Assembly: GCF_019931675.1 (NCBI RefSeq)
Contig: NZ_CP082922.1
Span: forward strand, 2,123,001-2,187,000
Direction of reading: 5' to 3'
Length of the DNA stretch: 64,000 nucleotides
Source: Nocardioides rotundus
GTDB lineage: Bacteria; Actinomycetota; Actinomycetes; Propionibacteriales; Nocardioidaceae
Numbering within the stretch: position 1 is the stretch's first letter; every line of letters begins with the position of its first letter. A model generated the notes under the pieces. It saw only the letters and a list, made by a program, of their open reading frames with translations. It ran no database searches and was not told where the DNA came from. The translations under genes were made by a program, and so were the position numbers. This document shows positions 54,342 through 63,217 of the stretch, in pieces.

Positions 54342-55103
54342 ATGGGGATCAACGACATGTTCCGGCTGGACGACAAGGTCGCCGTGGTGACCGGCGCCTC
54401 CAGTGGGCTGGGGGTCGCGTTCGCGCACGCCTTCGCCGAGGCCGGCTGCGACGTGGTGCTCGGTGCCCGGCGTGAGGACAAGCTGGAACGGGTGGCCAAC
54501 TCCGTCCGCTCGATCGGCCGGCGGGTGCACACCGTCCCGACCGACGTCGCCAAGCCCGAGGACTGCCAGCGGCTGGTGGACGAGGCGCTCACCGCGTTCG
54601 GCCGGGTCGACGTGCTCGTCAACAACGCCGGCGTCGGGACCGCCGTACCCGCCACCCGCGAGACCCCCGAGCAGTTCCGCGAGGTCGTCGACGTCAACCT
54701 CAACGGCTGCTACTGGATGGCGCAGGCGTGCGGGCGCGTGATGGAGCCGGAGAGCAGCATCATCAACATCTCCAGCGTGCTCGCGCTGACCACCGCCGGG
54801 CTGCCGCAGGCGGCGTACTCCGCCTCCAAGGCCGCGCTCGTCGGTCTGACCCGCGACCTGGCCCAGCAGTGGACCGGGCGCAAGGGCATCCGGGTGAACG
54901 CCATCGCGCCGGGCTTCTTCAGCTCCGAGATGACCGACCAGTACCCCGAGGGCTACCTGGACAACATGGAGCTGCGCATCCCCGCCGGCCGCAAGGGCGA
55001 GCCGCACGAGCTGGCCGCCACCGCGGTCTGGCTGGCCTCCCCCGCCGGCGGCTACGTCACCGGGCAGACCATCGCGGTCGACGGCGGCCTGACGATCACC
55101 TGA
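54342..55103 (+). CDS. Short-chain dehydrogenase/reductase 1
   Basis: 253 aa classical SDR. Cofactor motif GASSGLG, NNAG, catalytic Ser in INISSVLA and YSASK. NAD(P)-dependent oxidoreductase, substrate unknown. It ends with the Rossmann-fold tail AVDGGLTIT. 22 bp separate it from the next SDR, which has its own -10 box. Confidence 0.9.
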   Translation: MGINDMFRLDDKVAVVTGASSGLGVAFAHAFAEAGCDVVLGARREDKLERVANSVRSIGRRVHTVPTDVAKPEDCQRLVDEALTAFGRVDVLVNNAGVGTAVPATRETPEQFREVVDVNLNGCYWMAQACGRVMEPESSIINISSVLALTTAGLPQAAYSASKAALVGLTRDLAQQWTGRKGIRVNAIAPGFFSSEMTDQYPEGYLDNMELRIPAGRKGEPHELAATAVWLASPAGGYVTGQTIAVDGGLTIT

Positions 55104-55125
55104 GTCCGGCTGCCAGACTGGCGCC

Positions 55126-55920
55126 ATGAGGATCGATCTCGCAGGCAGGACCGCCGTCGTCACCGGCTCCACCGGGGGCATCGGCTTCGCCATCGCCCGC
55201 GGCCTGGCCCAGGCCGGGGCCCGGGTCGTGGTCAACGGCCGCTCCGACGGCTCGGTCGGCGACGCCGTCGAGCGGCTGCGCGACGAGCTGCCCGACGCCG
55301 ACCTGATGGGCGTCGCCGCGGACGTCGCCACCGACAGCGGTGCCGAGCAGCTGGTGGAGGCCTCCGGCCGGGTCGACGTACTCGTCAACAACCTCGGCAT
55401 CTTCGGTGCGGTCGACCCGCTGGAGATCAGCGACGAGGAGTGGCGCCGCTACTTCGAGGTGAACGTGCTCAGCGCCGCCCGCCTGACCCGGCTCGTGCTG
55501 CCGGGCATGATGGAGCGCGGCTGGGGCCGGGTGATGAACATCGCCAGCGACTCCGCCATCGTCACGCCGGCGGAGATGATCCAGTACGGCGTCTCCAAGA
55601 CCGCGCTGCTCGGCGTCTCGCGCGGCTTCGCCAAGGCGGCCGCGGGCACGGGCGTGACGGTGAACTCGGTGATCGCCGGCCCCACGCACACACCCGGCGT
55701 CGAGGAGTTCGTCTACCAGCTCGTCGACCGCGACCTGCCCTGGGAGGAGGCGCAGCGGGAGTTCATGCGCCTGCACCGGCCGCAGTCGCTGCTGCAGCGG
55801 CTGATCGAGCCCGAGGAGATCGCGAACATGGTCGCCTACCTCGCCTCTCCCCTCGCCTCGGCCACCACCGGCGGTGCCCTGCGGGTCGACGGCGGGTACG
55901 TCGACGCGATCCTCCCCTGA
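55126..55920 (+). CDS. Short-chain dehydrogenase/reductase 2
   Basis: 264 aa SDR with GSTGGIG, NNLG (variant of NNAG), Ser in NIASDSA and YGVSK, and a longer substrate loop (VYQLVDRDLPWEEAQ). CAGACT at 55114-55119 lies 6 nt before the ATG, so it can be transcribed separately as a leaderless message. Last chromosomal-type gene before the mobile island. Confidence 0.9.
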   Translation: MRIDLAGRTAVVTGSTGGIGFAIARGLAQAGARVVVNGRSDGSVGDAVERLRDELPDADLMGVAADVATDSGAEQLVEASGRVDVLVNNLGIFGAVDPLEISDEEWRRYFEVNVLSAARLTRLVLPGMMERGWGRVMNIASDSAIVTPAEMIQYGVSKTALLGVSRGFAKAAAGTGVTVNSVIAGPTHTPGVEEFVYQLVDRDLPWEEAQREFMRLHRPQSLLQRLIEPEEIANMVAYLASPLASATTGGALRVDGGYVDAILP

Positions 55921-55992
55921 GGCGCCTCCGTTCGCCCCCGCGGGATCGACGCTCGGGGCGCGCCTGGCTCGGGCCCGCCGGGCGACCATTTC

Positions 55993-56068
55993 CCAGGTAG
56001 TCACGTCACCTCGTCGCCGTACCCAGCAAATGTGCCGTGCAGAGCGACACTTCAGCACGACTACCTGG
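55993..56068. repeat. Inverted repeat at island edge, possible attachment site
   Basis: CCAGGTAGTC (55993-56002) and GACTACCTGG (56059-56068), perfect 10-bp arms 56 bp apart, ending 3 nt before the small HTH gene. It lies where gene style changes from chromosomal to mobile, so it may be an att site or recombinase target. Confidence 0.45.
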
Positions 56069-56071
56069 TAC

Positions 56072-56431
56072 ATGAACGCCAGCCCCCGCCGGGCGCCGGG
56101 AAAGCGCGGACGAGGGCTGTGCCAGAACCTGGTGGCCGGTGGTGGACCTAATCGGAACTCCCAGCGGCGGCTGGATCGCCTGGTTTCCGCGTGGGAGCAG
56201 GGCGATCGAGTCGGTTCGGATGCGCCTCGCGCTGTCGAGGAGTGGGAGCCTGGGGTGATCTCGAACCCTAGTAGACGTAATCGAACACCGCTGACGGCGA
56301 GGGAAGTAGAGGCTATTCAAACTGCTCGGGAGAACGGGGAGAGCGTGCTATCGATAGCCAAGCGGTTCAACATCCATCGGATGACGGTGTGGGAGCACAC
56401 GAAGACCGCCGGCCGTTCAGGCGTCCGTTGA
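56072..56431 (+). CDS. Small HTH protein of the mobile island
   Basis: 119 aa. C-terminal half is a Hin/resolvase-like helix-turn-helix: LTAREVEAIQTARENGESVL then SIAKRFNIHRMTVWEHTK. The N-terminus is Arg/Gly-rich without catalytic motifs, so it is not a full recombinase; it may be a remnant or a small regulator. No clear ribosome binding site; ATG 56072 follows the inverted repeat. Codon use is less GC-skewed than neighbouring chromosomal genes. Confidence 0.55.
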   Translation: MNASPRRAPGKRGRGLCQNLVAGGGPNRNSQRRLDRLVSAWEQGDRVGSDAPRAVEEWEPGVISNPSRRNRTPLTAREVEAIQTARENGESVLSIAKRFNIHRMTVWEHTKTAGRSGVR

Positions 56432-56556
56432 CATCGCTGCAAGGTTGCGGAAGGCCGCCACTGAGCAGTGAGGGCTCTGCTGCGGCGCCGTCCGGAGCCT
56501 CCTCCGTTGCTGCCCGATCGTCCTTCTGCGCGGCCGGGGACTCCCTTTCTATTGAA

Positions 56557-58208
56557 CCCGGATCCACCGATCGAATGGCGGTAACGTGGGTGGTTGGGTG
56601 AGTCGGAACGGCCGAATGCCCCTTTGATCGGGGAGAATTGGGACTGTCAAATGTTCCAGTTCACCGAGCAAGAAGGGCCATCCGGTAGATGCGATCCTCT
56701 CACAACCTCTGGGCGGTCTTCGATGACCCCAACCTGGTTGCCTACGGCGGGCTGGCCCCAGCCCTGGCGCTGGCCGAACGCGCCGGCCTGGCGGACCTGG
56801 TGACCGAGCATCTGACGCTGACCAAGCCGGGCAGCGCGAACGCGCACCTGAAGGTCCCGGCGCTGGTCGCCGGGATGGTCGCCGGGGCCGACTCGATCGA
56901 TGACATGGACCTGCTGCGCCACGGCGGGATGAACCGGCTGTTCACCGGAGCGCGGGCACCGTCCACGTTGGGCACCTTCTTGCGCACGTTCACCTTCGGG
57001 CACGTGCGGCAGCTGGACGCGGTCGCCTCGAGGTTCCCGACCGGGCTGACCACCCACGCGCCGGTGCTGGCCGGCGCCGACCAGATCGCCTACCTGGACA
57101 TCGACGACACGATCAAGGCCACCCACGGCTACGCCAAGCAGGGCGTGGGCTACGGCTACTCCAAGGTGAAGGGTCTGAACGCGTTGATCGCCACGCTGTC
57201 CACCCCGGTGGCCGCGCCGGTGATCGTGGGTACCCGGCTGCGGCGGGGTAACACCAACTCCGCGCGCGGCGCGGCCAAGTTCGTGTCCGACGCGGCCGCG
57301 GTCAGCCGGTCCGCCGGCGCCAGCGGCCTGCTGGTCCTGCGCGGCGATTCCGCCCTCTACGGCCACGCCGTGGTCGCCGCAGCCCGCCGGGCCGGCGCCC
57401 GGTTCTCGCTCACCGTGCGGATGAACGCCTCGGTCGTCAAGGCGATCTCGGCCATCGATGAGTCGGCGTGGGTCCCGATCCACTACCCGAACGCGATCTG
57501 GGACCAGGACGAGCACCGGCTGGTCTCTGACGCCGAGGTCGCCGAGATACCGTTCACCGCGTTCACCTCCCGCAAGAAGACCGAGCACGTGACCGCCCGG
57601 TTGATCGTGCGCCGGGTCAAACGACTCAACCCCAAGTCGGTGCCTGCCGGGCAGGGCGAACTGTTCGCGACCTACCGCCACCACGCGGTGTTCACCGACT
57701 CCCCGCCGACCATGCTGGAGGCGGAGGCCGCCCACCGCGCCCACGCGGTCATCGAGCAGGTCCACGCCGACCTGCGCTCCGGCCCTTTCGCCCACGCCCC
57801 TTCAGGCTCGTTCGCGGCCAACGGTGCCTGGCTGGTGCTCGCCGCGATCGCGTTCAACCTCACCCGCGCCGCCGGAGTGCTCGCCTCGGACTTCCACGCC
57901 AAGGCCACCACCGCCACCATCCGCGACCAGCTGATCAAGATCCCGGCCCGGATGGCCAACTCCGCGCGACGGCTGACCATGCACCTACCCCACAGCTGGC
58001 CCTGGCAACACGCCTGGGAAGCGCTGTTCGCCATGGCCTGCGGGCCACCACGCCGCGCGACCACCTGACCACCCAGCCCTCACCGGGCACGACCAAGGAC
58101 CAGCAGTGGAAGAGCCGGACAGACCGGCGGCCCCCTGACGCCCTCAACCAGAACCACCCGAAGAACCCAGTCTCACGCCATCAGGGATACCCGGACGGTG
58201 GATCCGGG
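56557..58208 (+). mobile_element. IS1380-family insertion sequence, complete
   Basis: 1652 bp with 13-bp perfect terminal inverted repeats CCCGGATCCACCG / CGGTGGATCCGGG. It is flanked by the direct repeat TTGAA (56552-56556 and 58209-58213), a target duplication still intact, so insertion is recent. It holds one transposase gene; the non-coding ends (132 bp left, 140 bp right) and the flanks 56432-56551 and 58214-58379 show no other gene. Confidence 0.9.
56689..58068 (+). CDS. IS1380-family transposase
   Basis: 459 aa DDE transposase, apparently full length. YLDIDDTIKATHGYAKQG (first Asp), LVLRGDSALYG (second Asp) and a C-terminal helical block AANGAWLVLAAIAFNLTRA are IS1380/IS1676-group landmarks. 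Start ATG 56689; no frameshift or stop inside, so it may be active. Confidence 0.93.
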   Translation: MRSSHNLWAVFDDPNLVAYGGLAPALALAERAGLADLVTEHLTLTKPGSANAHLKVPALVAGMVAGADSIDDMDLLRHGGMNRLFTGARAPSTLGTFLRTFTFGHVRQLDAVASRFPTGLTTHAPVLAGADQIAYLDIDDTIKATHGYAKQGVGYGYSKVKGLNALIATLSTPVAAPVIVGTRLRRGNTNSARGAAKFVSDAAAVSRSAGASGLLVLRGDSALYGHAVVAAARRAGARFSLTVRMNASVVKAISAIDESAWVPIHYPNAIWDQDEHRLVSDAEVAEIPFTAFTSRKKTEHVTARLIVRRVKRLNPKSVPAGQGELFATYRHHAVFTDSPPTMLEAEAAHRAHAVIEQVHADLRSGPFAHAPSGSFAANGAWLVLAAIAFNLTRAAGVLASDFHAKATTATIRDQLIKIPARMANSARRLTMHLPHSWPWQHAWEALFAMACGPPRRATT

Positions 58209-58379
58209 TTGAACCTGACGCCACAGACACGAGGAGGCAGATCCGTACCTACGATCACGAAGGGGTAGGCCAAGCCCACAGGGCTGCGACGCGAGTCACG
58301 TGCTGATCCGCGACCCCCACACTTCCGATGCTGTACAGGCACGTGAAGAGGCTGACGATCCAGGCCAAGGAGTGGTGAC

Positions 58380-59138
58380 ATGGATGCATGGGATGCGTTC
58401 GGACGCGCGATGCCTGGAGACAGGCGACAGGGGCCGTCGATGCCTGTCGCTGAGCTACCCGACTCGTCGCCGTCGGTGCGGTGGTCTGAGCTCTCTGCGA
58501 GGTCGGGGCGAAACGACAAGCCAGGCCTGCTGGTCGGTGCAGTCGGCTCAGGGCTGCTGTCGGATCCGGGCGAGCTGCGGCTCGCGTTGGAGGACACGTG
58601 GACGACGTGTGAGTGGCCTGGCCGAGTCGCCGAGTATGACCTGTGGCTGACCCTGTTCGACATGGCCGTCGAGGAAGGCACATTCCTCGACGAGACGGAA
58701 CTGCATCCTGTGGCGGCGCTACCGGAGTCGCTGCAGCTATACCGGGCAGCCGCCCCGGGTTACGAGCAGGGTCTGTCGTGGACAACGAGTTTCGAGCGGG
58801 CGCACTGGTTCGCGACCCGCCTGGGATGGGCGGCGGGCACGACGCACCGGATCTACGAGATGGATGCCCCACGAGACAGCGTGCTGGCCAGCTTCCACAC
58901 CACCCGCGGCGAGCACGAGTACGTCCTTGACGTCCGGCGGATCGATGCTGACGGCATGCGGGAGGTACTCCCCGAGGAATGGGAGTACCTCCTGGCCCGC
59001 GGTAGGAGGCGACACCGCTCCGTGATCGGCCCTTCCGTCCACTTGTTCAGGCCCCGGCGCGAACGGTGTGCTTGCGCTGTCGGCGCTCGCGGAGCCGGGC
59101 TCGGGCGAGGAGAACGAGGCTCCAGGGGCCGAAGATGA
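58380..59138 (+). CDS. Island protein resembling an R-S-E ADP-ribosyltransferase
   Basis: 252 aa, no assigned function. The C-terminal half shows, in order, LYRAA (Arg122), [19 protein letters not shown] (Ser133) and GEHEYVLD (Glu178-x-Glu180), the spacing and strand pattern of Arg-Ser-(E)xE mono-ADP-ribosyltransferases. The N-terminal 100 residues are unassigned. AAGGAG 8 nt before the ATG fixes the start. The last 30 codons overlap the convergent membrane gene by 92 nt and are Arg/Gly-rich read-through. No immunity gene is recognised next to it. Confidence 0.6.
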   Translation: MDAWDAFGRAMPGDRRQGPSMPVAELPDSSPSVRWSELSARSGRNDKPGLLVGAVGSGLLSDPGELRLALEDTWTTCEWPGRVAEYDLWLTLFDMAVEEGTFLDETELHPVAALPESLQLYRAAAPGYEQGLSWTTSFERAHWFATRLGWAAGTTHRIYEMDAPRDSVLASFHTTRGEHEYVLDVRRIDADGMREVLPEEWEYLLARGRRRHRSVIGPSVHLFRPRRERCACAVGARGAGLGRGERGSRGRR

Positions 59139-59382
59139 GGAACTTCAGGGCGTTGTAGAAGAAGAGCAGGAACGGCAGGTAAAGCCATCCAGTCCAGCCT
59201 GCCTGGACGAGGGCGGCGCAGCCGACGGCTGCGGCCAGGTACGCGAGTCCGAGGAGCATCGCGGGTACGCCCCAGCGCAGTCCTTCGCGGGTGCGTAGCC
59301 GGTTCAGGAGTCGGTTGGTGGGCGCGTATCGCTGCAGCAGGGTGTGAGTGCGGACGCTAGCGTTCCACAATCCGGTGAACAT
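59047..59382 (-). CDS. Small membrane protein of actinobacterial conjugative elements
   Basis: 111 aa with two or three membrane segments (about 38-58, 64-88). [19 protein letters not shown] and [11 protein letters not shown] are typical of a protein found beside MobF relaxases in actinobacterial plasmids and ICEs, sometimes mislabelled sulfate permease. AGAGG about 7 nt before ATG 59382 supports the start. Function unknown. Confidence 0.72.
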   Translation of the reverse strand: MFTGLWNASVRTHTLLQRYAPTNRLLNRLRTREGLRWGVPAMLLGLAYLAAAVGCAALVQAGWTGWLYLPFLLFFYNALKFLIFGPWSLVLLARARLRERRQRKHTVRAGA

Positions 59383-59395
59383 GTCGGGCCTCTTT

Positions 59396-59440
59396 CAGCA
59401 CAGGCGGATAGCCGAGTAGTCGTATCGCAGGCCTGTGCTG
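59396..59440. repeat. Inverted repeat upstream of the small membrane gene
   Basis: CAGCACAGGC / GCCTGTGCTG, perfect 10-bp arms 25 bp apart, in the 5' leader of the small membrane gene and next to its ribosome binding site. Could be an operator or RNA hairpin. Confidence 0.4.
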
Positions 59441-59584
59441 GTGGGTCTCCCGATGGCGAGAGGGTCTTCCGCCCAGATTGCGATTCGCTGGGTCGGACAT
59501 CTGTGTTCCTGCTCACCATCAAGGATACGACCGTGCGCCGACAACCACCACCCCTCGCAGGGAGCTCGGCGGGCTCGTTCTCGG

Positions 59585-62500
59585 TCAGCGTTGCGGTGCG
59601 TCCCTGCCCGCGTTGGGCGCGGCTGGCGTGTGTCCGATGGGCTCGTCCGTGCCGGTGCGGAGGATCTCGAGATGCGCGCTGGCGCGCCGGTAGTCCAGGC
59701 GCTGGGCGTCGTTGTCCGGGTCGGGGCCGAGCGGGTCGGTGCCGGTGATGCGCCACCGGTCGCGGTAGGCCGCGATCACCCGCAGCGACGCCTGCTGCTG
59801 GACGCTCTCCGGCTCCGACAGCCTGGTCAGCCAGGACTCGTGCTGGGTACGGGCGCGGTCGACGACGGCCCGGACGCGTTGCTCGATCATGTCCTCGCGC
59901 TCCTCCAATCCTGCCTGGTCGTCGGGGTTCATTGTTCCCTGGGCGCGTGGGATGAGGCCGGCGATCAGCCCGGGCCGCGGGGGCGCTGCCGGCTGGTAGC
60001 GGTCTGCGAGGCGGGCAACCCGGTTGCGGAGCAGGGAGCCGATGTCCTCGACGTGCTCCAGCCTCCCGGCCCGGACGACCGCGGTCAGGAGCTGCTCGAC
60101 CGCGTGGCCGGAGGCTTCGAGGCGGCGCAGTTCGGCCGAGAGCACGCCGAAGGACTCCGCATCTGCCACCTCTGTCAGTTGGTTGCCGGTGAGGCCGGCC
60201 CGCGTGAGGACGGTGAGCCACCGGTTGGCTTGGGCTTCGACGGCGATGGTCTCGTACTCGGCAGTGAGCTGGGCGATCGAGGAGGCGTCCTCGTGCTCCT
60301 GTTCGATCATCTCGTGCGCGGAGACCTCAGCCCCGGTGTGCTGCACGATCCCGTACAGCACCGACCGGCCGCTCATCTCCAGGTCATCGCGGTACTGGTG
60401 CTGCTCGAGGTGGGCCTGGTCGGTGGCGACGTAGACGTGGTTGGCTTCCCGGCCGCGGGTCATCGACACGTACAGGCTCTCCCGGGTCATCTCCGGGGAA
60501 TGCACGATCGCATGCGCGGTGTCTACAGTCGAGCCCTGCGCGCGATGAGAGGTGACTGCGTAGGCAAGCTCAAGCTCGTCGGCGACATAGGAGGTCGGCA
60601 GCGTGACCGTGGTGCGCCATTTCGAGTTCTCGCGGCGCACGGTGACCGATCCGTCCTCCCGGGTGCCGGTGACAATCCATCGGTCGCCGTTCTTCACCCA
60701 GCCCCGGCCGAGCGCGAGCCGCCGCTCATTGCGTCGGGTGACCACCACGTCCCCGCGGGAGGCGTGGTTCCCGTCGTGCAGGGTCACGCCGGGCTCGTCG
60801 ACGACCTCGCCGGTCGCGATGCGGTCGAGGCGGGCGCGGGCGTTCAGGGCGGAGACGGTGTCGATGGTCTCCGCGATCAGCAGCGACGCCTTGCCCGCTC
60901 GCTGATCGGTCCGCCACGCCTGGTAGGCCTCCTCGAGGATGTCGTCGTAGTCGCCGTCATGCACCCGATCCTGGGCGATGTACTCATCGATCGCATCGGC
61001 ATCGCCGAGCCGCAGCGCCAAGGAGGTGCGCTTCTCCCACGCATGGCGGAAGCGGTGCAACTCGGCCAGACGCGCCGCGTCCGGCCGGTCGCGGACGATC
61101 AGACCGAACGCTCCGCCGGCATCGACCGCGGAGAGCTGGTACGCCGACCAGGAGGATCTTCGCCCCCACCTCCATCGCGTGGGCGGTGAGCTGATCCAGG
61201 GCGAGCGTGCCGGCCAGCGAGGCCTCGTCGACGATGAGCAACTGCCCGGCCTGCAGGTCCCAGGCGCCGCGGCGGTGCTCGAACAGCCACTTCGCCGTGT
61301 TCTCCGTCTGGATCCCCAGGTCTTCACCAAGCACTGTTGCGGCGGCGGCCGACGGGGCGAGCCCGACCACGCTGCCCGCGCCGTGCTCGGTCTCCCAGGC
61401 GCGGCGCAGGGCCTTCATCGTCGACGTCTTCCCGGATCCAGCCGGGCCGACCAACACGTCCAGGACACGGCCGGAGACCCCGATCCGGCTGATCGCCTGC
61501 TCCTGATCCACCGACAGCACCGGCTCACCCCGCGCCGCTGGGGTGCGGGCCGCGTGCTCAAGCGCCTGCAGCCTGACGGTCGGTGCCGCGCGGCTGCCGG
61601 AGGCGGCGAGGAGCCGGTCCTCGGCTTCGAGCAGGTCCGTCGAGGAGTACACGGTCGCGTGCCGAGACCGGAACGCGCTCGATCCGTCCGAGCGCCGGAA
61701 CCGCTCCGGCGTGGAGGCGAACTCCGGCGGGGTCAGGGCGAGGGAGGCCTGCTCGGCGGCATCGGTGATCATCCCGACGATGGCGTCACGGTCCTCGGCC
61801 GAGGCGAAACGCCACGGCATGGACTGCCGAACCGCTTCGGCGTGGAGGTTCCACCGCCGCCACGTCGAGCGGCGGTCGGCGACCGTGGCGACCACAATCT
61901 CCGCGAGCTCCGTGATCGTCTCCGCCGGGAGGTCATCGGCCCGCAGCAGCGGCTCCAACTCCCTCCCTGCGAGCATCTCCCGCGCCCAGGCCACCGGATC
62001 TGCCTCCAGCGCAGCCGCGGCCCGTTCCCGCCACCGGGCCGTGAGGTCGGCCAGGGAGTGGTGCTCCTTCTCAGGCCGGGTCTCCAGGGTGGCCCGCTGG
62101 CGGATCTGCCACGGCACCCTCGACGACGGCTGGCGGCCATGCTTGGCCACGTACTCATCGACCAGCCGGTCCTTGGCCTCCTCGACGTCCCGGGTGCGGG
62201 AGGAGAACTCATCCATCAGCTCCTGCGGAACCCCGGCGATCTCCCACGCCATCGACCGGCCCGGCCCCCGCTCCCGCGCCTCCCACCGCGCCTCCAGTGC
62301 CCGGGCGAGATGGTCGGACAGCACAGCGTTGTAATGCTCTGATAAGCCGGTGACTGCGTTGTGCAGGGCGCGGGAGTCCAGCGTCCGCCACTTCCCGTCC
62401 CGCATCGCCTGGACCCGGTTGGCGATCACCAGATGCGTGTGCAGCTGCGGATCCGACGAGCGGCTGTCGTAATGGTCATACGCCGTGGCCAACAGCCCAC

Positions 62501-63110
62501 GGACCTCGACCTGCGCGATCGCGCCACGCGGTCCGGCCGCACCGACACGGGTCATCGCGACATCCCGCTCGATCAGCACCAGCACATCCCGCATCGCCGC
62601 ATGATGCGCCTGCGCGATCAGCGCCTGCGTGCCCGCATCCGAGACCGCCCACAACGTCGACACCGACTTCGGCACGCTGAAGGTCAAGTCGAACCCCGCC
62701 ACCGGCGCGGCGACCGGCTTCGCCGCTTCCTCCGCCTCGATCCGAGCCTTCTCCGCCGTCCGCTCATCACCGTTCAGCGAGTCCGGAAGCTGCTCCACGC
62801 GCGCCTGCACGCGCTCCTTCTCCGGGACGAAAGTACGGAACGGCCGCCCGAGAGGGGTGTCCGTGACCGGGTCATGCCCGTGCCCCAGCAGCCGTCTCAA
62901 CTGCTCCTCGGACACCACGGCACCGGATCCGATCGGCTGCTCAAGGCCGGCCAGGCCTGACCCTTGCCAGCGACCGGGCGGGGTCCCGGACTGCTCGTAG
63001 TAGCGCGTGAGCGCGGTGGCCGCGTCCCGGTCACCGTCGCCGACGACCACGCTGTTCAGCAGATACCGATAGCCCGGCCCGGGCGTCATCACCCTGATCG
63101 AGACCGTCAC
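59585..63110 (-). pseudogene. MobF (TraA-like) relaxase-helicase, frameshifted
   Basis: Read across one frameshift it is about 1,170 aa. The relaxase domain is complete: Tyr37-Tyr38 in LTRYYEQSGTPPGRW and the three-His motif (His213, His224, His226 in DPQLHTHLV). The helicase has Walker A GPAGSGKTSTMKAL and Walker B LLIVDEASL. At 61135-61146 the expected GDPAQLSAVDAGG reads ..LVG-V-P.., as if 5 bp were lost, and the frame changes; the rest (SHRAQGSTVD, SMTRGREANH) continues in the second frame to 59585. Nicking might survive in a truncated product; unwinding should not. GTG 63110 matches the family start MTVSxRVM. Confidence 0.85.
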
Positions 63111-63217
63111 ATCCAGGAGGTGCGCCCTTCGTCTGTGTTGCAGCAGGCTGGTTGCGCCATCCTTATGGACGAATACTCGGCGCCTCCGGGGCACACGACT
63201 CGTTGGTCGGCTGCGGA

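Noticed and set aside
56072..56431. HTH gene called a site-specific recombinase
   Set aside because: No serine or tyrosine catalytic domain; only a resolvase-like HTH.
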